Assembly: GCF_034377285.1 (NCBI RefSeq)
Contig: NZ_CP139715.1
Span: 744,001-808,000 of the forward strand
DNA: 64,000 nucleotides
DNA from: Thalassobaculum sp. OXR-137
Lineage (GTDB): Bacteria > Pseudomonadota > Alphaproteobacteria > Thalassobaculales > Thalassobaculaceae
Direction: 5' to 3'
The notes under the pieces were generated by a model. That model had not been told where the DNA came from. It made no database searches and worked only from the letters and a program-made list of their open reading frames with translations. Position numbers and translations under genes: made by a program. Of this stretch, positions 1 to 8,059 are shown in pieces; the stretch's first letter is position 1, and the number at the start of each line of letters is the position of its first letter.

Positions 1-191
1 CAGGCCACGGCAAGCTCACGCCCGACCACCCCGATGCTGACGAAGGCCAGGACGAAGGCCGCAAAGGTGCTGGCCAGCACCGAGGCCGGCGACCTGTACA
101 GATAGCGAACCCGCTCCGTATCCAGCGCGTCTGCCGACACGCGGAATCCCGGACCGGTCCCCCCTCTCCCCTCAAAGGCGGGAGCGGTCAT
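1..191 (-). CDS. Membrane protein N-terminus (partial; possibly a sensor protein)
   Basis: Only the first 63 codons lie in the window; the gene continues past the left edge. The ATG is at 191. The predicted N-terminus is hydrophilic for about 35 residues and contains the segment RVRYLYRSP. A hydrophobic stretch follows (about residues 38-57, rich in A, V, F and L), as expected for a first transmembrane helix. This layout is common at the start of alphaproteobacterial membrane sensor kinases and GGDEF proteins, but no catalytic domain is visible, so that role is a guess. The next gene on the same strand ends 114 bp upstream of this start. Confidence 0.55.
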   Translation of the reverse strand, partial: MTAPAFEGRGGTGPGFRVSADALDTERVRYLYRSPASVLASTFAAFVLAFVSIGVVGRELAVA

Positions 192-305
192 GACTGACCT
201 CCCAATAGGCACGGGCGGCGCAGAGTGCCGCATCTGCCGCGACGCTACAGAACTTTGCGTTAACGATTGGTTGCTTCGTCCGCGGTCTCCCACCCCGCTC
301 CCGAA

Positions 306-776
306 TTACGAAACAAGACCTCTGCGCGCGTGCCAGTCTGCGATCGATTCTTCCGGATATTCCTCGAAACACCGGTCGCCGACCCCTACCGCCGGCTCCA
401 CCCAGGGCGCCTTGGAGCCGAGCATCAGGTGGACCTTCTCCGGCGGGACCGGGAGCGGCGTGTCGATGGCCGAGGCGAAGGGATGGATCAGCTCCGGCCA
501 GCGGCTGTCCCAGGCCCAGAGCATGCTGCCGCACTGGGAGCAGAACCGCCGGCCCAGCGGGCTCGGGCCGTCCGGGCCCTGCGCGTGGTAGACCGTCACG
601 TGCTCTTCGCCCTCGACGGTGAGCGTGGCCGCCTCGCCGCCGAGATTGATGGCGAAACCGCCGGCCCCGGCGGTCTTGCGGCAGATCGAGCAGTAACAGA
701 GGTTGAAGGGATAGGGGTGGGCGCTCTCGACGCTGAACCGCACCTTCCCGCAATGACAGGACCCGTCCAGCTTCAT
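306..776 (-). CDS. GFA / CENP-V fold zinc-binding protein
   Basis: A 156-aa protein of the GFA (glutathione-dependent formaldehyde-activating enzyme-like) family, which binds zinc through clustered cysteines. The expected ligands are visible: C7 and C9 (SCHCG), C27, C29 and C32 (CYCSIC), and C79 and C82 (FCSQCGSML). Full length matches the family. Many members have no proven formaldehyde activity, so the catalytic role is unknown here. It lies 23 bp downstream of the TauD-type dioxygenase on the same strand, so the two may be co-transcribed. Confidence 0.85.
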   Translation of the reverse strand: MKLDGSCHCGKVRFSVESAHPYPFNLCYCSICRKTAGAGGFAINLGGEAATLTVEGEEHVTVYHAQGPDGPSPLGRRFCSQCGSMLWAWDSRWPELIHPFASAIDTPLPVPPEKVHLMLGSKAPWVEPAVGVGDRCFEEYPEESIADWHARRGLVS

Positions 777-799
777 GTCCGTCCCTCCCGATCCTGGCC

Positions 800-1666
800 T
801 CAGTGCGGCCGATCGCCCTGCAGCGTGACCCGGCGCATGTGCCGGCGATGGCCCTCGTAGTCGTTCACCGCCCGGTGCATCAGGCAGCGGTTGTCCCAGA
901 CCGCGACCGACCCCCGCTCCCAGCGGAAGCGGCAGATGAACTCGTCGCGGATCGCGTGGGCATAGAGATAGTCGAGCAGCGGCTTGGATTCCGCCTCGCT
1001 CCAGTCCTTGAAGCGGATCGTGTAGTTCGGATTGACGAACAGCCCCTTGCGGCCGGTCTCCGGATGGGTGCGCACCACTGGATGCTCGATCAGCCGGTCG
1101 CCGTCCTCGTTGGCGTCGATCGACATGGAGACCGAGGTGTTCTTGCCGCCCTGGAACTTCGACTGGCTGCCGTAGGAGCGGGTGCCGCTGTGCAGCGCCG
1201 TCATGCCCTCCAGGGTCCGCTTCAGGCCGTCGGACAGGGTCTCGTAGGCGGCGTAGAGATCGGCGAACAGGGTGTCGCCGCCGCGCGGCGGCACGTCCAG
1301 CGCATAGAGCAGCGAGCCCATTGCCGGGGTTTCCAGGAAGCTGGTGTCGGTGTGCCAGTTGCCGCCGAAATTGTACTTCCCGACATCCTCGGCTTCCTTG
1401 ACGATCTCGATGATCTCGGGATGGCCGTCCAGCGACTTCACGAAGGGGATCGCCACCGGCTCGCCGAACAGCCGGGCGGCGCGCTTCTGGCGCTCCGGAT
1501 CGTCCAGGTCCTGGCCGCGGAAGAAGACCACCGAGTTCGCCAGGAAGGCCGCATGGACCTCCGCCGCCTGGGCGTTGGACAGGGGCTCGGCGAGATCGAC
1601 TCCGTGGATGACAGCGCCGATCGCGCCGCCGAGCGGCTCCACGTCGATAGTATCGTAGGTGGTCAT
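800..1666 (-). CDS. TauD/TfdA-family Fe(II)/2-oxoglutarate dioxygenase
   Basis: A 288-aa non-heme iron dioxygenase of the TauD/TfdA family. The facial triad is visible: H105-T-D107 in NWHTDTSF and the distal H264 in CLMHRAV. R279 near the C-terminus is the likely 2-oxoglutarate carboxylate ligand. The N-terminal segment with GAVIHGVDL and the VVFFRGQ strand is typical. Members hydroxylate taurine, 2,4-D, alkylsulfonates and other small acids; the substrate cannot be read from the sequence. No sulfonate transporter is adjacent. The start is the ATG at 1666, behind a GAGAGGACGCC purine-rich stretch. Confidence 0.88.
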   Translation of the reverse strand: MTTYDTIDVEPLGGAIGAVIHGVDLAEPLSNAQAAEVHAAFLANSVVFFRGQDLDDPERQKRAARLFGEPVAIPFVKSLDGHPEIIEIVKEAEDVGKYNFGGNWHTDTSFLETPAMGSLLYALDVPPRGGDTLFADLYAAYETLSDGLKRTLEGMTALHSGTRSYGSQSKFQGGKNTSVSMSIDANEDGDRLIEHPVVRTHPETGRKGLFVNPNYTIRFKDWSEAESKPLLDYLYAHAIRDEFICRFRWERGSVAVWDNRCLMHRAVNDYEGHRRHMRRVTLQGDRPH

Positions 1667-1760
1667 GCTGGCGTCCTCTCCGGGGTGTCGTTTTCCGCCA
1701 GTCTAGCGGCTGACGATGAGACCGCGCACCACCGAATATAGCCTGCGATTGAGTTTCTTC

Positions 1761-2465
1761 TCACACACTTCGCGTTATGCCGCCATCCACCCGGAGGTTC
1801 TGACCCGTCATGTAGGACGACGCATCCGACACCAGGAAGGCCGCCACGTCGGCGATCTCCTCGGCCCTTCCGTAGCGACCCATGGGGATCCGGGCGCGGA
1901 ACGCCTCCTTCTCCGGCCGGCTGTCGATGAAGCCTGGCAGAATGTTGTTCATCCGGATACCGGCGGCGGCGTATTTATCGGTCACCAGCTTGGTGAACGC
2001 GGCGAGCCCGGCGCGGAACACACCGGAGGTGGGGAACGCCTCTTCCGGCTCGAAGGCAGCATAGGTGGAGATGTTGACGATCGTCCCGCCGCCCTGCTTC
2101 TCCATCACCGGCACGACCAGCCGGGTCATGCGGATCACATTCATCAGGTAGACGTCGAGGCCCAGGTGCCAGTCTTCGTCGGTCAGGTCGAGCACCGGTC
2201 CCTTCGGCCCGTGACCGGCCGAGTTTACCACCGCGTCGATCCGCCCCCACTTGTCGAGGGCGGCATCGACCAGCGCCTTCAGCACATCCGGCTCCAGGTT
2301 GGACCCGGTCACCGAGATCCCGCCGAGTTCCGACGCCAGCGACTCCCCCTTGTCGGAGGAGGAGTTGATGGCGACGGCATATCCCTCCGCCGCCAGCTTC
2401 CGCGCAATCGCCGCCCCCATGCCGGAGCCGGCGGCGGTGATCAGAGCCGCTTTAGGCATAGTCAA
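1761..2465 (-). CDS. Atypical SDR-family oxidoreductase lacking the Tyr/Lys pair
   Basis: A 234-aa short-chain dehydrogenase/reductase fold. The cofactor loop TAAGSGMG (residues 10-17), NSAG (81-84, standing for NNAG) and the C-terminal GQNLRVDGG are intact. The catalytic YxxxK is not: in the usual helix (TSGVFRAGLAAFTK) Ser147 sits at the Tyr position and Arg151 at the Lys position, while the upstream Ser133 (NIST) is kept. It may therefore be a non-canonical reductase or a non-enzymatic member. Its first four bases overlap the end of the upstream lipoprotein gene, so the two are probably translationally coupled. Confidence 0.82.
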   Translation of the reverse strand: MTMPKAALITAAGSGMGAAIARKLAAEGYAVAINSSSDKGESLASELGGISVTGSNLEPDVLKALVDAALDKWGRIDAVVNSAGHGPKGPVLDLTDEDWHLGLDVYLMNVIRMTRLVVPVMEKQGGGTIVNISTYAAFEPEEAFPTSGVFRAGLAAFTKLVTDKYAAAGIRMNNILPGFIDSRPEKEAFRARIPMGRYGRAEEIADVAAFLVSDASSYMTGQNLRVDGGITRSV

Positions 2466-2851
2466 TTAGCCTTTCGGTTATGCTTCAACTGCATTTTCAC
2501 ACAGTATAGACTGCTGGAATGTGATTCTTTTAGCGTGATATTGAGCAGGTCTTCACACATTAAATCATGAGTATTTTCAATTTTGATCTCAAATTTCTCA
2601 CCATCACTTTCGCTTCCATAAATTCTAACCCCACCCTGCCTGAGGTACTGGACAACTAAAGTGTCTAGATTCACAAATCCGAGCTGCTGATTTCTATTCC
2701 TAGACACGCATCGCACTACGCCTTTTCCAGTATCGGAAACATAGCTGTCAGCGCAGACAACACCGTCAGGATCACCAATTATCGCCGTATCTCCTGCCGC
2801 CGAATTGCAGCCCACAATCAGGAGAATAGCAGCGGAGAGCCACTTTCTCAT
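2462..2851 (-). CDS. Small predicted lipoprotein, unknown function, low GC
   Basis: A 129-aa protein that starts with Lys/Arg, a hydrophobic stretch and a lipobox-like LIVGC ending at Cys15, so it is predicted to be a lipid-anchored envelope protein. The mature part has five further cysteines (VCADS, VRCVS, LMCEDL, LYCVK among them) and ends in a basic tail. I recognise no family. The DNA is clearly more AT-rich than both neighbours and uses AT-ending codons, a sign of recent acquisition. The stop overlaps the start of the atypical SDR gene by 4 bp. Confidence 0.6.
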   Translation of the reverse strand: MRKWLSAAILLIVGCNSAAGDTAIIGDPDGVVCADSYVSDTGKGVVRCVSRNRNQQLGFVNLDTLVVQYLRQGGVRIYGSESDGEKFEIKIENTHDLMCEDLLNITLKESHSSSLYCVKMQLKHNRKAN

Positions 2852-2879
2852 CGACGACTCACCATTGTTCGTCCCCGGC

Positions 2880-4604
2880 TCAATGAATCTCCGGCTCCGG
2901 GGTCGCCATGGTTCCCATGAGCACGTCGAAGTCGCAGCCCTTGTCGGCCTGGGTGATGTGGTCGGCGTAGATCGCGCCGAAACCGCGCTCGAACTTGCGG
3001 GTCGGGGGTGTCCAGGCGGCCTTGCGGGCGGCCAGTTCCTCCTCCGACACGTCCAGATGCAGGCGCCGGCCGTCCACGTCGAGCTCGATCATGTCGCCAT
3101 CCTGCACGAAGGCCAGCGGGCCGCCGACCCAGCTTTCCGGCGCCACATGCAGCACGCAGGTGCCGTAGCTGGTGCCGGACATGCGGGCGTCGGAGATCCG
3201 CACCATGTCGCGGATGCCCTGCTGCAGGATCTTCTTCGGGATCGGCAGCATGCCCCATTCCGGCATGCCCGGCCCGCCCTGGGGCCCGGCATGCTTGAGC
3301 ACGATGACGCTGTCCGGCGTGACGTCCAGGTCCGGATCGTCGATCCGCGCGGCCATGTCGTTGTAGTCGGCGAAGACCACGGCCGGGCCCCGGTGCTTCA
3401 TGAATTTCGGGTCCATGGCGGTCTGCTTGATGACCGCCCCGTTCGGCGCCAGGTTGCCGCGCAGCACGGCGAGGCCACCCTGCTTGCTCAGCGGATTGGC
3501 GCGGCGGCGGATGACCTCCTCGTTATAGACGTCGGCGGTGGCGATGTCCTCGCCCAGGGTCTTGCCGGAGACGGTGACCGCGTCGGTATGCAACAGGTCC
3601 TTCAGCTCGCCGAGCAACGCGGGCAGGCCGCCGGCATAGAAGAAGTCCTCCATCAGCCACTTGCCGGACGGCCGGATATCGGCCAGCCACGGCACCCGGC
3701 GGGAGATCGCGTCGAACCGGTCGAGGTCGATCGGCAGCCCCAGACGGCCGGCCATGGCGATCAGGTGGACGATGGAATTGGTCGACCCGCCCATGGCCAT
3801 GACCGTGGAGATCGCGTTCTCGAACGCGCCCTCGGTCATGATGTCGGACGGCTTCAGGTCCTCCCACACCATGTCGACGATGCGCCGGCCGGACAGGGCC
3901 GCCATGCGGGAATGGTTGGAATCCGGTGCCGGGATGGCGCTGGAGCCGGGCAGCGACATGCCGAGCGCTTCCACCGCACTCATCATCGTCGCCGCGGTAC
4001 CCATGGTCATGCAGGTGCCGGGGGAGCGGGCGATGCCCTCCTCGATCTCCTCCCAGTCGCGCTCGGAGATGTTCCCCACCTTCAGCTCGGCCCAGTACTT
4101 CCAGGTGTCCGAGCCGGAGCCCAGCGTCTTGCCGTGCCAATTGCCGCGCAGCATCGGGCCGGCGGGCACGAAGATCGACGGGATGTTCATGCTGGCCGCA
4201 CCCATGAGCAGCGCCGGGGTGGTCTTGTCGCAGCCGCCCATCAGCACCGCGCCGTCGGCCGGGTAGGAGCGCAGCAGCTCCTCGGTCTCCAGGGCCAGCA
4301 GGTTGCGGTACATCATGGTGGTCGGCTTCTGGAACGGCTCCGACAGCGAAATCGCCGGGAGCTCCACCGGAAAGCCGCCGGCCTGCCACACGCCGCGCTT
4401 CACCTCTTCGGCGCGCTGGCGGAAGTGAGTGTGGCAGGGATTGATCTCGGACCAGGTGTTGACGATGGCGATGACCGGCTTGCCGCTCCAATCCTCGCGG
4501 CTGTAGCCCATCTGCAGGGTCCGCGAGCGGTGCCCGAAGGCCCGCAGGTCGGCCGCCCCGTACCAGCGCGCACTGCGCAGATCCTCATACTTCTTGCGCG
4601 CCAT
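2880..4604 (-). CDS. IlvD/Edd-family dehydratase (probable sugar-acid dehydratase)
   Basis: A 574-aa Fe-S dehydratase. The cluster cysteines are visible: C57 (NPCHTH), C125 (GGCDKTTPA) and C198 (SPGTCMTMGTA). GGSTN and the C-terminal DARMSGTSYG also fit. The length and the SGTSYGTCVLHVAPE region resemble arabinonate/xylonate-type dehydratases rather than dihydroxyacid dehydratase IlvD, so a role in pentonate catabolism (sugar acid to 2-keto-3-deoxy acid) is likely but unproven. The start at 4604 was chosen because GGAGGG lies 4-9 nt upstream and the conserved sequence begins there. An in-frame extension to 4820 would overlap the divergent cupin gene and is rejected. Confidence 0.9.
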   Translation of the reverse strand: MARKKYEDLRSARWYGAADLRAFGHRSRTLQMGYSREDWSGKPVIAIVNTWSEINPCHTHFRQRAEEVKRGVWQAGGFPVELPAISLSEPFQKPTTMMYRNLLALETEELLRSYPADGAVLMGGCDKTTPALLMGAASMNIPSIFVPAGPMLRGNWHGKTLGSGSDTWKYWAELKVGNISERDWEEIEEGIARSPGTCMTMGTAATMMSAVEALGMSLPGSSAIPAPDSNHSRMAALSGRRIVDMVWEDLKPSDIMTEGAFENAISTVMAMGGSTNSIVHLIAMAGRLGLPIDLDRFDAISRRVPWLADIRPSGKWLMEDFFYAGGLPALLGELKDLLHTDAVTVSGKTLGEDIATADVYNEEVIRRRANPLSKQGGLAVLRGNLAPNGAVIKQTAMDPKFMKHRGPAVVFADYNDMAARIDDPDLDVTPDSVIVLKHAGPQGGPGMPEWGMLPIPKKILQQGIRDMVRISDARMSGTSYGTCVLHVAPESWVGGPLAFVQDGDMIELDVDGRRLHLDVSEEELAARKAAWTPPTRKFERGFGAIYADHITQADKGCDFDVLMGTMATPEPEIH

Positions 4605-4755
4605 GTCATTCCCTCCGGTCGCATGCTTGTCAGTGTTTTGCCGCAGTCGAGCACCGAGCCCGGCGGGGGTCAAGCTGGTGAAACGCCGGACGTCGCAACC
4701 GCGGATTGCGACCCCATATCCACCGGATCGCCCACGACCGACGAGGATGCCCGAC

Positions 4756-5271
4756 ATGGCCGACGCAGCCCCCGCCGTTTCCACCCTGATCTTCGACCCC
4801 GACCGGGCCGCGCCGAACAACCCGCAGCTTCCGGTGGTGGTGATCGCCGGCGCCTTGGCAGCCGTGACATCAGCGACGGAGGTTCAGGACACCGTGCGCC
4901 GCAACGGCTGGGGCGGGGCGTGGCTGTACGGCGTTTTTCCCTATCACCACTACCACTCCAACGCCCACGAGGCGCTGATCTGCGTCGGGGGCACGGCGGA
5001 GCTGCAGATTGGCGGCGAAGGCGGAGAGACGCTGCAGATCCGGCGCGGCGATGCGCTCGTCCTGCCGGCGGGCACCGGACACAAATGCCTGTCGTCGAGC
5101 CCGGACTTCCTGGTCTGCGGCTGTTATCCGCCGGGTCAGGAGAACCCCGATCTCAAGCGCGAGGACGATCCACGGGATGGTGTCGAGGCGCGGATCGCCG
5201 CCGTGTCTCTCCCCGAGACCGATCCGCTCTTCGGATCCTCGGGCCCGCTGCTCGACGCCTGGAGGCGCTGA
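4756..5271 (+). CDS. Cupin-domain protein (YjlB-like)
   Basis: A 171-aa single-domain cupin. Motif 1 is visible as YHHYHSNAHEALICVGG (H64, H65, H67, H71 and E72 are candidate metal ligands), and motif 2 as LPAGTGHK (H109). The whole resembles the YjlB group of small cupins, whose reaction is not well established. The ATG at 4756 has GAGG 9 nt upstream; an in-frame ATG at 4747 abuts this element and is less likely. It diverges from the sugar-acid dehydratase with about 150 bp between the starts, so a shared regulatory region and a link to sugar metabolism are plausible. Confidence 0.8.
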   Translation: MADAAPAVSTLIFDPDRAAPNNPQLPVVVIAGALAAVTSATEVQDTVRRNGWGGAWLYGVFPYHHYHSNAHEALICVGGTAELQIGGEGGETLQIRRGDALVLPAGTGHKCLSSSPDFLVCGCYPPGQENPDLKREDDPRDGVEARIAAVSLPETDPLFGSSGPLLDAWRR

Positions 5272-5272
5272 G

Positions 5273-6532
5273 CTACATGCGGGCGCCGGCGCGGCGGCGT
5301 TTCTTGGCCTGGTTCGGGTCGAACTTCGGCTTGGCGTTCTCTTCCTTCGCCGCAGCGACCCGCTGCTCCAGCTCCTTGTCGACCGTGTTGTCGGTCCAGT
5401 TGACCATGGTCCGGACCATCTGGACGCGGGCCATCTCGAAGCCGCGGCGGACCTTCGAGCGCTCGTCCTCCTGGTTGACTTCCTCGTCCGGCATGATCGG
5501 CAGGTTGGCCAGAATGTATCCGATCGCATCGTCGATGGTCTCGCCTTCCCCGGTGTCGAGGGCGGCGAACCAGATGGCGCAGAGGTGGCTCCACCCGTCG
5601 AGCGCGTAGGAGACGTCGCGCCGGATCTGCTGGGCGAAGCCCTTGGTCTTGTCGTATTCGCGGAAGACGTTCATGAAGTACGAGAAGAACTGCTCGATCT
5701 GGTTGAACCGTTCGTCCACGTAGTCGAGAAAGTCCTTGATGGCGAAGCGGACCAGCGTGATCCGATCGGACGTCTCCGAGCGCGCCGTCTTGGCGTACTG
5801 GGTCATCGTCCGGTCCATGCGCTTGATCTCGTTGCGGGTCCGCGTCAGGAAGCCGTCGGTCTTGTTCTCCGCTTCGATGTTCACCGCGCCGAACGGCGCC
5901 ATGTAGCTCGTCAGTTCCTCCAGCCGCTGGTTCACCACCTTCACCGGGGCGCCGAGCTCCTCGGACGCGAAGGACAGCACGCGCTCGGTCAGGGCCGAGG
6001 CGTCGAGCCCCGCCTCCTTGCTGGCCTCCTTGTCCTTGGTCAGCCGCATCAGCAGCGAGGTGTCGGCGCTGGCCATGAAGGCATCGCCCTTGCGGATGCC
6101 GCAGTCGCGGGTGAGCTGGGCCAGGAAACTGAGATAGGTCATCAGCCGATCCTGCTTCTCCCGGTCGACCTCGAGCGCCGCCTGTTTGCGGACCTCCTCG
6201 GTGTCGCCCATGGCCTGATCGACCCGGATGCGGATCTCGCGCAGCTTGAAGGGATCCGGCGACTCCTCGTCGTCGATATCGTCGATGCGCTGATACAGTT
6301 CCTTGTCGCGCAGGGTCATCCCGGCGAAGGCCGGCACGTCGCGCCAGGGCAGGATCATCACGCTGCGGGAGTCGGTTCCGCCCATGCCGCTCGGCACGGT
6401 GATCTCCCAGTCGAGGTGACGCCCCATATCGACGACACGCAGACGGCATTCGCGCAGGCTGCTGCTCTCGAAGGGCACGCTGGCGCCCCGCGCTTCGAAG
6501 CTCATGGGCATCGGACGACCACGGCGGCTCAT
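5273..6532 (-). CDS. Conserved hypothetical protein coupled to a degenerate GGDEF protein
   Basis: A 419-aa soluble protein of unknown family. The N-terminal ~110 residues look like a mixed alpha/beta domain; the rest is mainly helical and charged (many E, K, R and D), with a basic tail (KKRRRAGAR). There is no signal peptide or transmembrane segment. Start: the ATG at 6532 overlaps the upstream stop as TGATG, which fixes both the start and translational coupling to the degenerate-GGDEF gene. It ends 1 bp after the convergent cupin gene. The pairing suggests a signalling or motility role, but that is inference only. Confidence 0.65.
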   Translation of the reverse strand: MSRRGRPMPMSFEARGASVPFESSSLRECRLRVVDMGRHLDWEITVPSGMGGTDSRSVMILPWRDVPAFAGMTLRDKELYQRIDDIDDEESPDPFKLREIRIRVDQAMGDTEEVRKQAALEVDREKQDRLMTYLSFLAQLTRDCGIRKGDAFMASADTSLLMRLTKDKEASKEAGLDASALTERVLSFASEELGAPVKVVNQRLEELTSYMAPFGAVNIEAENKTDGFLTRTRNEIKRMDRTMTQYAKTARSETSDRITLVRFAIKDFLDYVDERFNQIEQFFSYFMNVFREYDKTKGFAQQIRRDVSYALDGWSHLCAIWFAALDTGEGETIDDAIGYILANLPIMPDEEVNQEDERSKVRRGFEMARVQMVRTMVNWTDNTVDKELEQRVAAAKEENAKPKFDPNQAKKRRRAGARM

Positions 6533-7362
6533 CACGGCACCTCCTGCATCGAGTCGCTGAAATTGCTCCAGGTCGACTGGTCGACCGCCGAGGCGGCCCG
6601 ATCCAGGATCAGGTCCGGATCGATCTCGCTGCCGCCGAAGGTCGTCATGCCGATGTTGCAGCGGACGGCGACCGGACGTCCCTCGTACTCGATCGGCTGA
6701 CCGCAGGATTCCCGCAGCCTCGATGCCAGCACCTGCGCGCCTTCCAGGGTGAGCCCCGTCGCCACCAGCGTGCCGAACCAGTTCCGACCGAGCCAGGTGA
6801 CGATATCCGCCGCCCGCAGCGTCTTGCACAGACGGAGGCAGATCGCTTCGGCCAGCGCTTCCGAGGGGATCGGGCTGTCCGGTTCGACCCGCAGCAGGAT
6901 CATGTAGCCGATCTGGCCGTGGCGATGGACCACCGAGCCGGTATAGGCGATCAGCCAGCGGAACGCCGAGGCGTCGACACAGTTCTCTTCCTCGACCACG
7001 CCGTTGCCGAAGCCCGACGACCGCGCGCGATCCGCCCGCCGGATCTGCAGGGCTATGGTTTCCGGAACCGGGCTGTCGACATCGGCGGCGACGATGTAAT
7101 GATCCGCCCCCCTGCTGACCGCCTTCAGGCCCTGCGCATGGTTCGGCACGATCACCACCTTGGTGACGCCGTCGCGGCAGGGCGCCGCGTCGCAGTCGGA
7201 ATCCTGGGCCAGGCTGCCGACGACAACCGCCCCAGGCGGCACCTCGGTCCAGGATTCGCAGGTCTCGGGCCCTCGAAGCCCGGCCTCGCCGGTGCCGATC
7301 ATCCGCTGCGCGGCAAGCTGCGCAGCGAGATCCGCCCCCGAAATATAGACAGAACGTATCAT
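6532..7362 (-). CDS. Protein with a degenerate GGDEF-like domain
   Basis: A 276-aa protein. The N-terminal ~120 residues look like a receiver-like or regulatory fold (repeated hydrophobic strands such as GAVVVGSL and TKVVIVPN). The C-terminal half follows the GGDEF pattern: IGYMILLRV, then ADIVTWLGRNWFGTLV where the GGDEF loop should be, and later VRCNIGMTTFG. The signature is replaced by GRNWFG, so diguanylate cyclase activity is not expected; a binding or scaffold role is more likely. GGGGGAAG upstream of the ATG at 7362 supports the start. The stop overlaps the next gene's start. Confidence 0.6.
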   Translation of the reverse strand: MIRSVYISGADLAAQLAAQRMIGTGEAGLRGPETCESWTEVPPGAVVVGSLAQDSDCDAAPCRDGVTKVVIVPNHAQGLKAVSRGADHYIVAADVDSPVPETIALQIRRADRARSSGFGNGVVEEENCVDASAFRWLIAYTGSVVHRHGQIGYMILLRVEPDSPIPSEALAEAICLRLCKTLRAADIVTWLGRNWFGTLVATGLTLEGAQVLASRLRESCGQPIEYEGRPVAVRCNIGMTTFGGSEIDPDLILDRAASAVDQSTWSNFSDSMQEVP

Positions 7363-8021
7363 TCCGACTTCCCCCGACCACCCATCGGTTGCGGCCATCC
7401 GATCCCCAGGCCAGAAAACTGCTCCAATCTCCCTTTGCCCGCGATGCGCGTGCCGGGAGGCGTTTGCTCCGACCGCCGCCCGGGTGCTCTGCCACCGAAA
7501 CCGGCAAGGCACGCTGCGGCGCAACAAAGTGACTCGAAACCCCGATCTGCCGACCCGGAACCGCCGACCGGCACAAAGACGACTCCCAGTCCCGTATCGT
7601 GTTTCAACTCACGAAATATTCCGTTTATTTCTGAGCACTTCGTATGATGCCCCAGTAATCCTTGAACATATCATACCGGGAAATTCAGCCTCAACCAGAA
7701 AACCGGATCGAATCCAAGACAATTAAAGCACTTTTTCTTATTGTTTTTGCTAGATCGGATTCTTTCTGTTTTCGTCGAAAGGTAACAATTTATTCAATCG
7801 CCCTGCCCGACCAGGACAGATCCCCCCGCCCCCGCGGTCGGGCGCAGAGTGGAAGGCCATAATTTAAGATCAGGTTAATTGGCGACCGCCCCTGGGCCGC
7901 AGCCGGATTCGGGCCGTGCGGCAGCCGGTCGCAGCCGTCGAATCACGACGGCCTGCACGATCCCGGATCGAACAGGGTCTCGCGCGATGCGGGTGAGGAC
8001 CGGGGCGGCTTCGGCGGAGGG
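7363..8021. other. Gene-free interval with an AT-rich core
   Basis: About 660 bp lie between the start of the degenerate-GGDEF gene and the end of gshA. No open frame here has a credible ribosome site or family resemblance. About 7600-7880 is much more AT-rich than the surroundings (runs such as CTTTTTCTTATTGTTTTTGC near 7730). It could hold promoters for the leftward pair or a decayed insertion; I see no intact element. Confidence 0.5.
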
Positions 8022-8053
8022 GCGTGTCCCCGGGCCCTTGCCCGGAGACACGC
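8022..8053. terminator. Strong hairpin just after gshA
   Basis: GCGTGTCCCCGGGC (8022-8035), loop CCTT, GCCCGGAGACACGC (8040-8053): a 14-bp stem with one mismatch, 6 bp beyond the gshA stop. There is no clear T-tract, so it may act as a factor-independent terminator or mRNA stabiliser. Confidence 0.55.
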
Positions 8054-8059
8054 GGCCGC

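Noticed and set aside
2805-5609. 934-codon plus-strand frame
   Set aside because: Antisense shadow of the dehydratase gene running across the cupin gene in the wrong frame; no family features.
7484-7862. Small plus-strand frames in the 7.4-8.0 kb gap
   Set aside because: No ribosome sites, no family likeness, and composition changes sharply within the frames.
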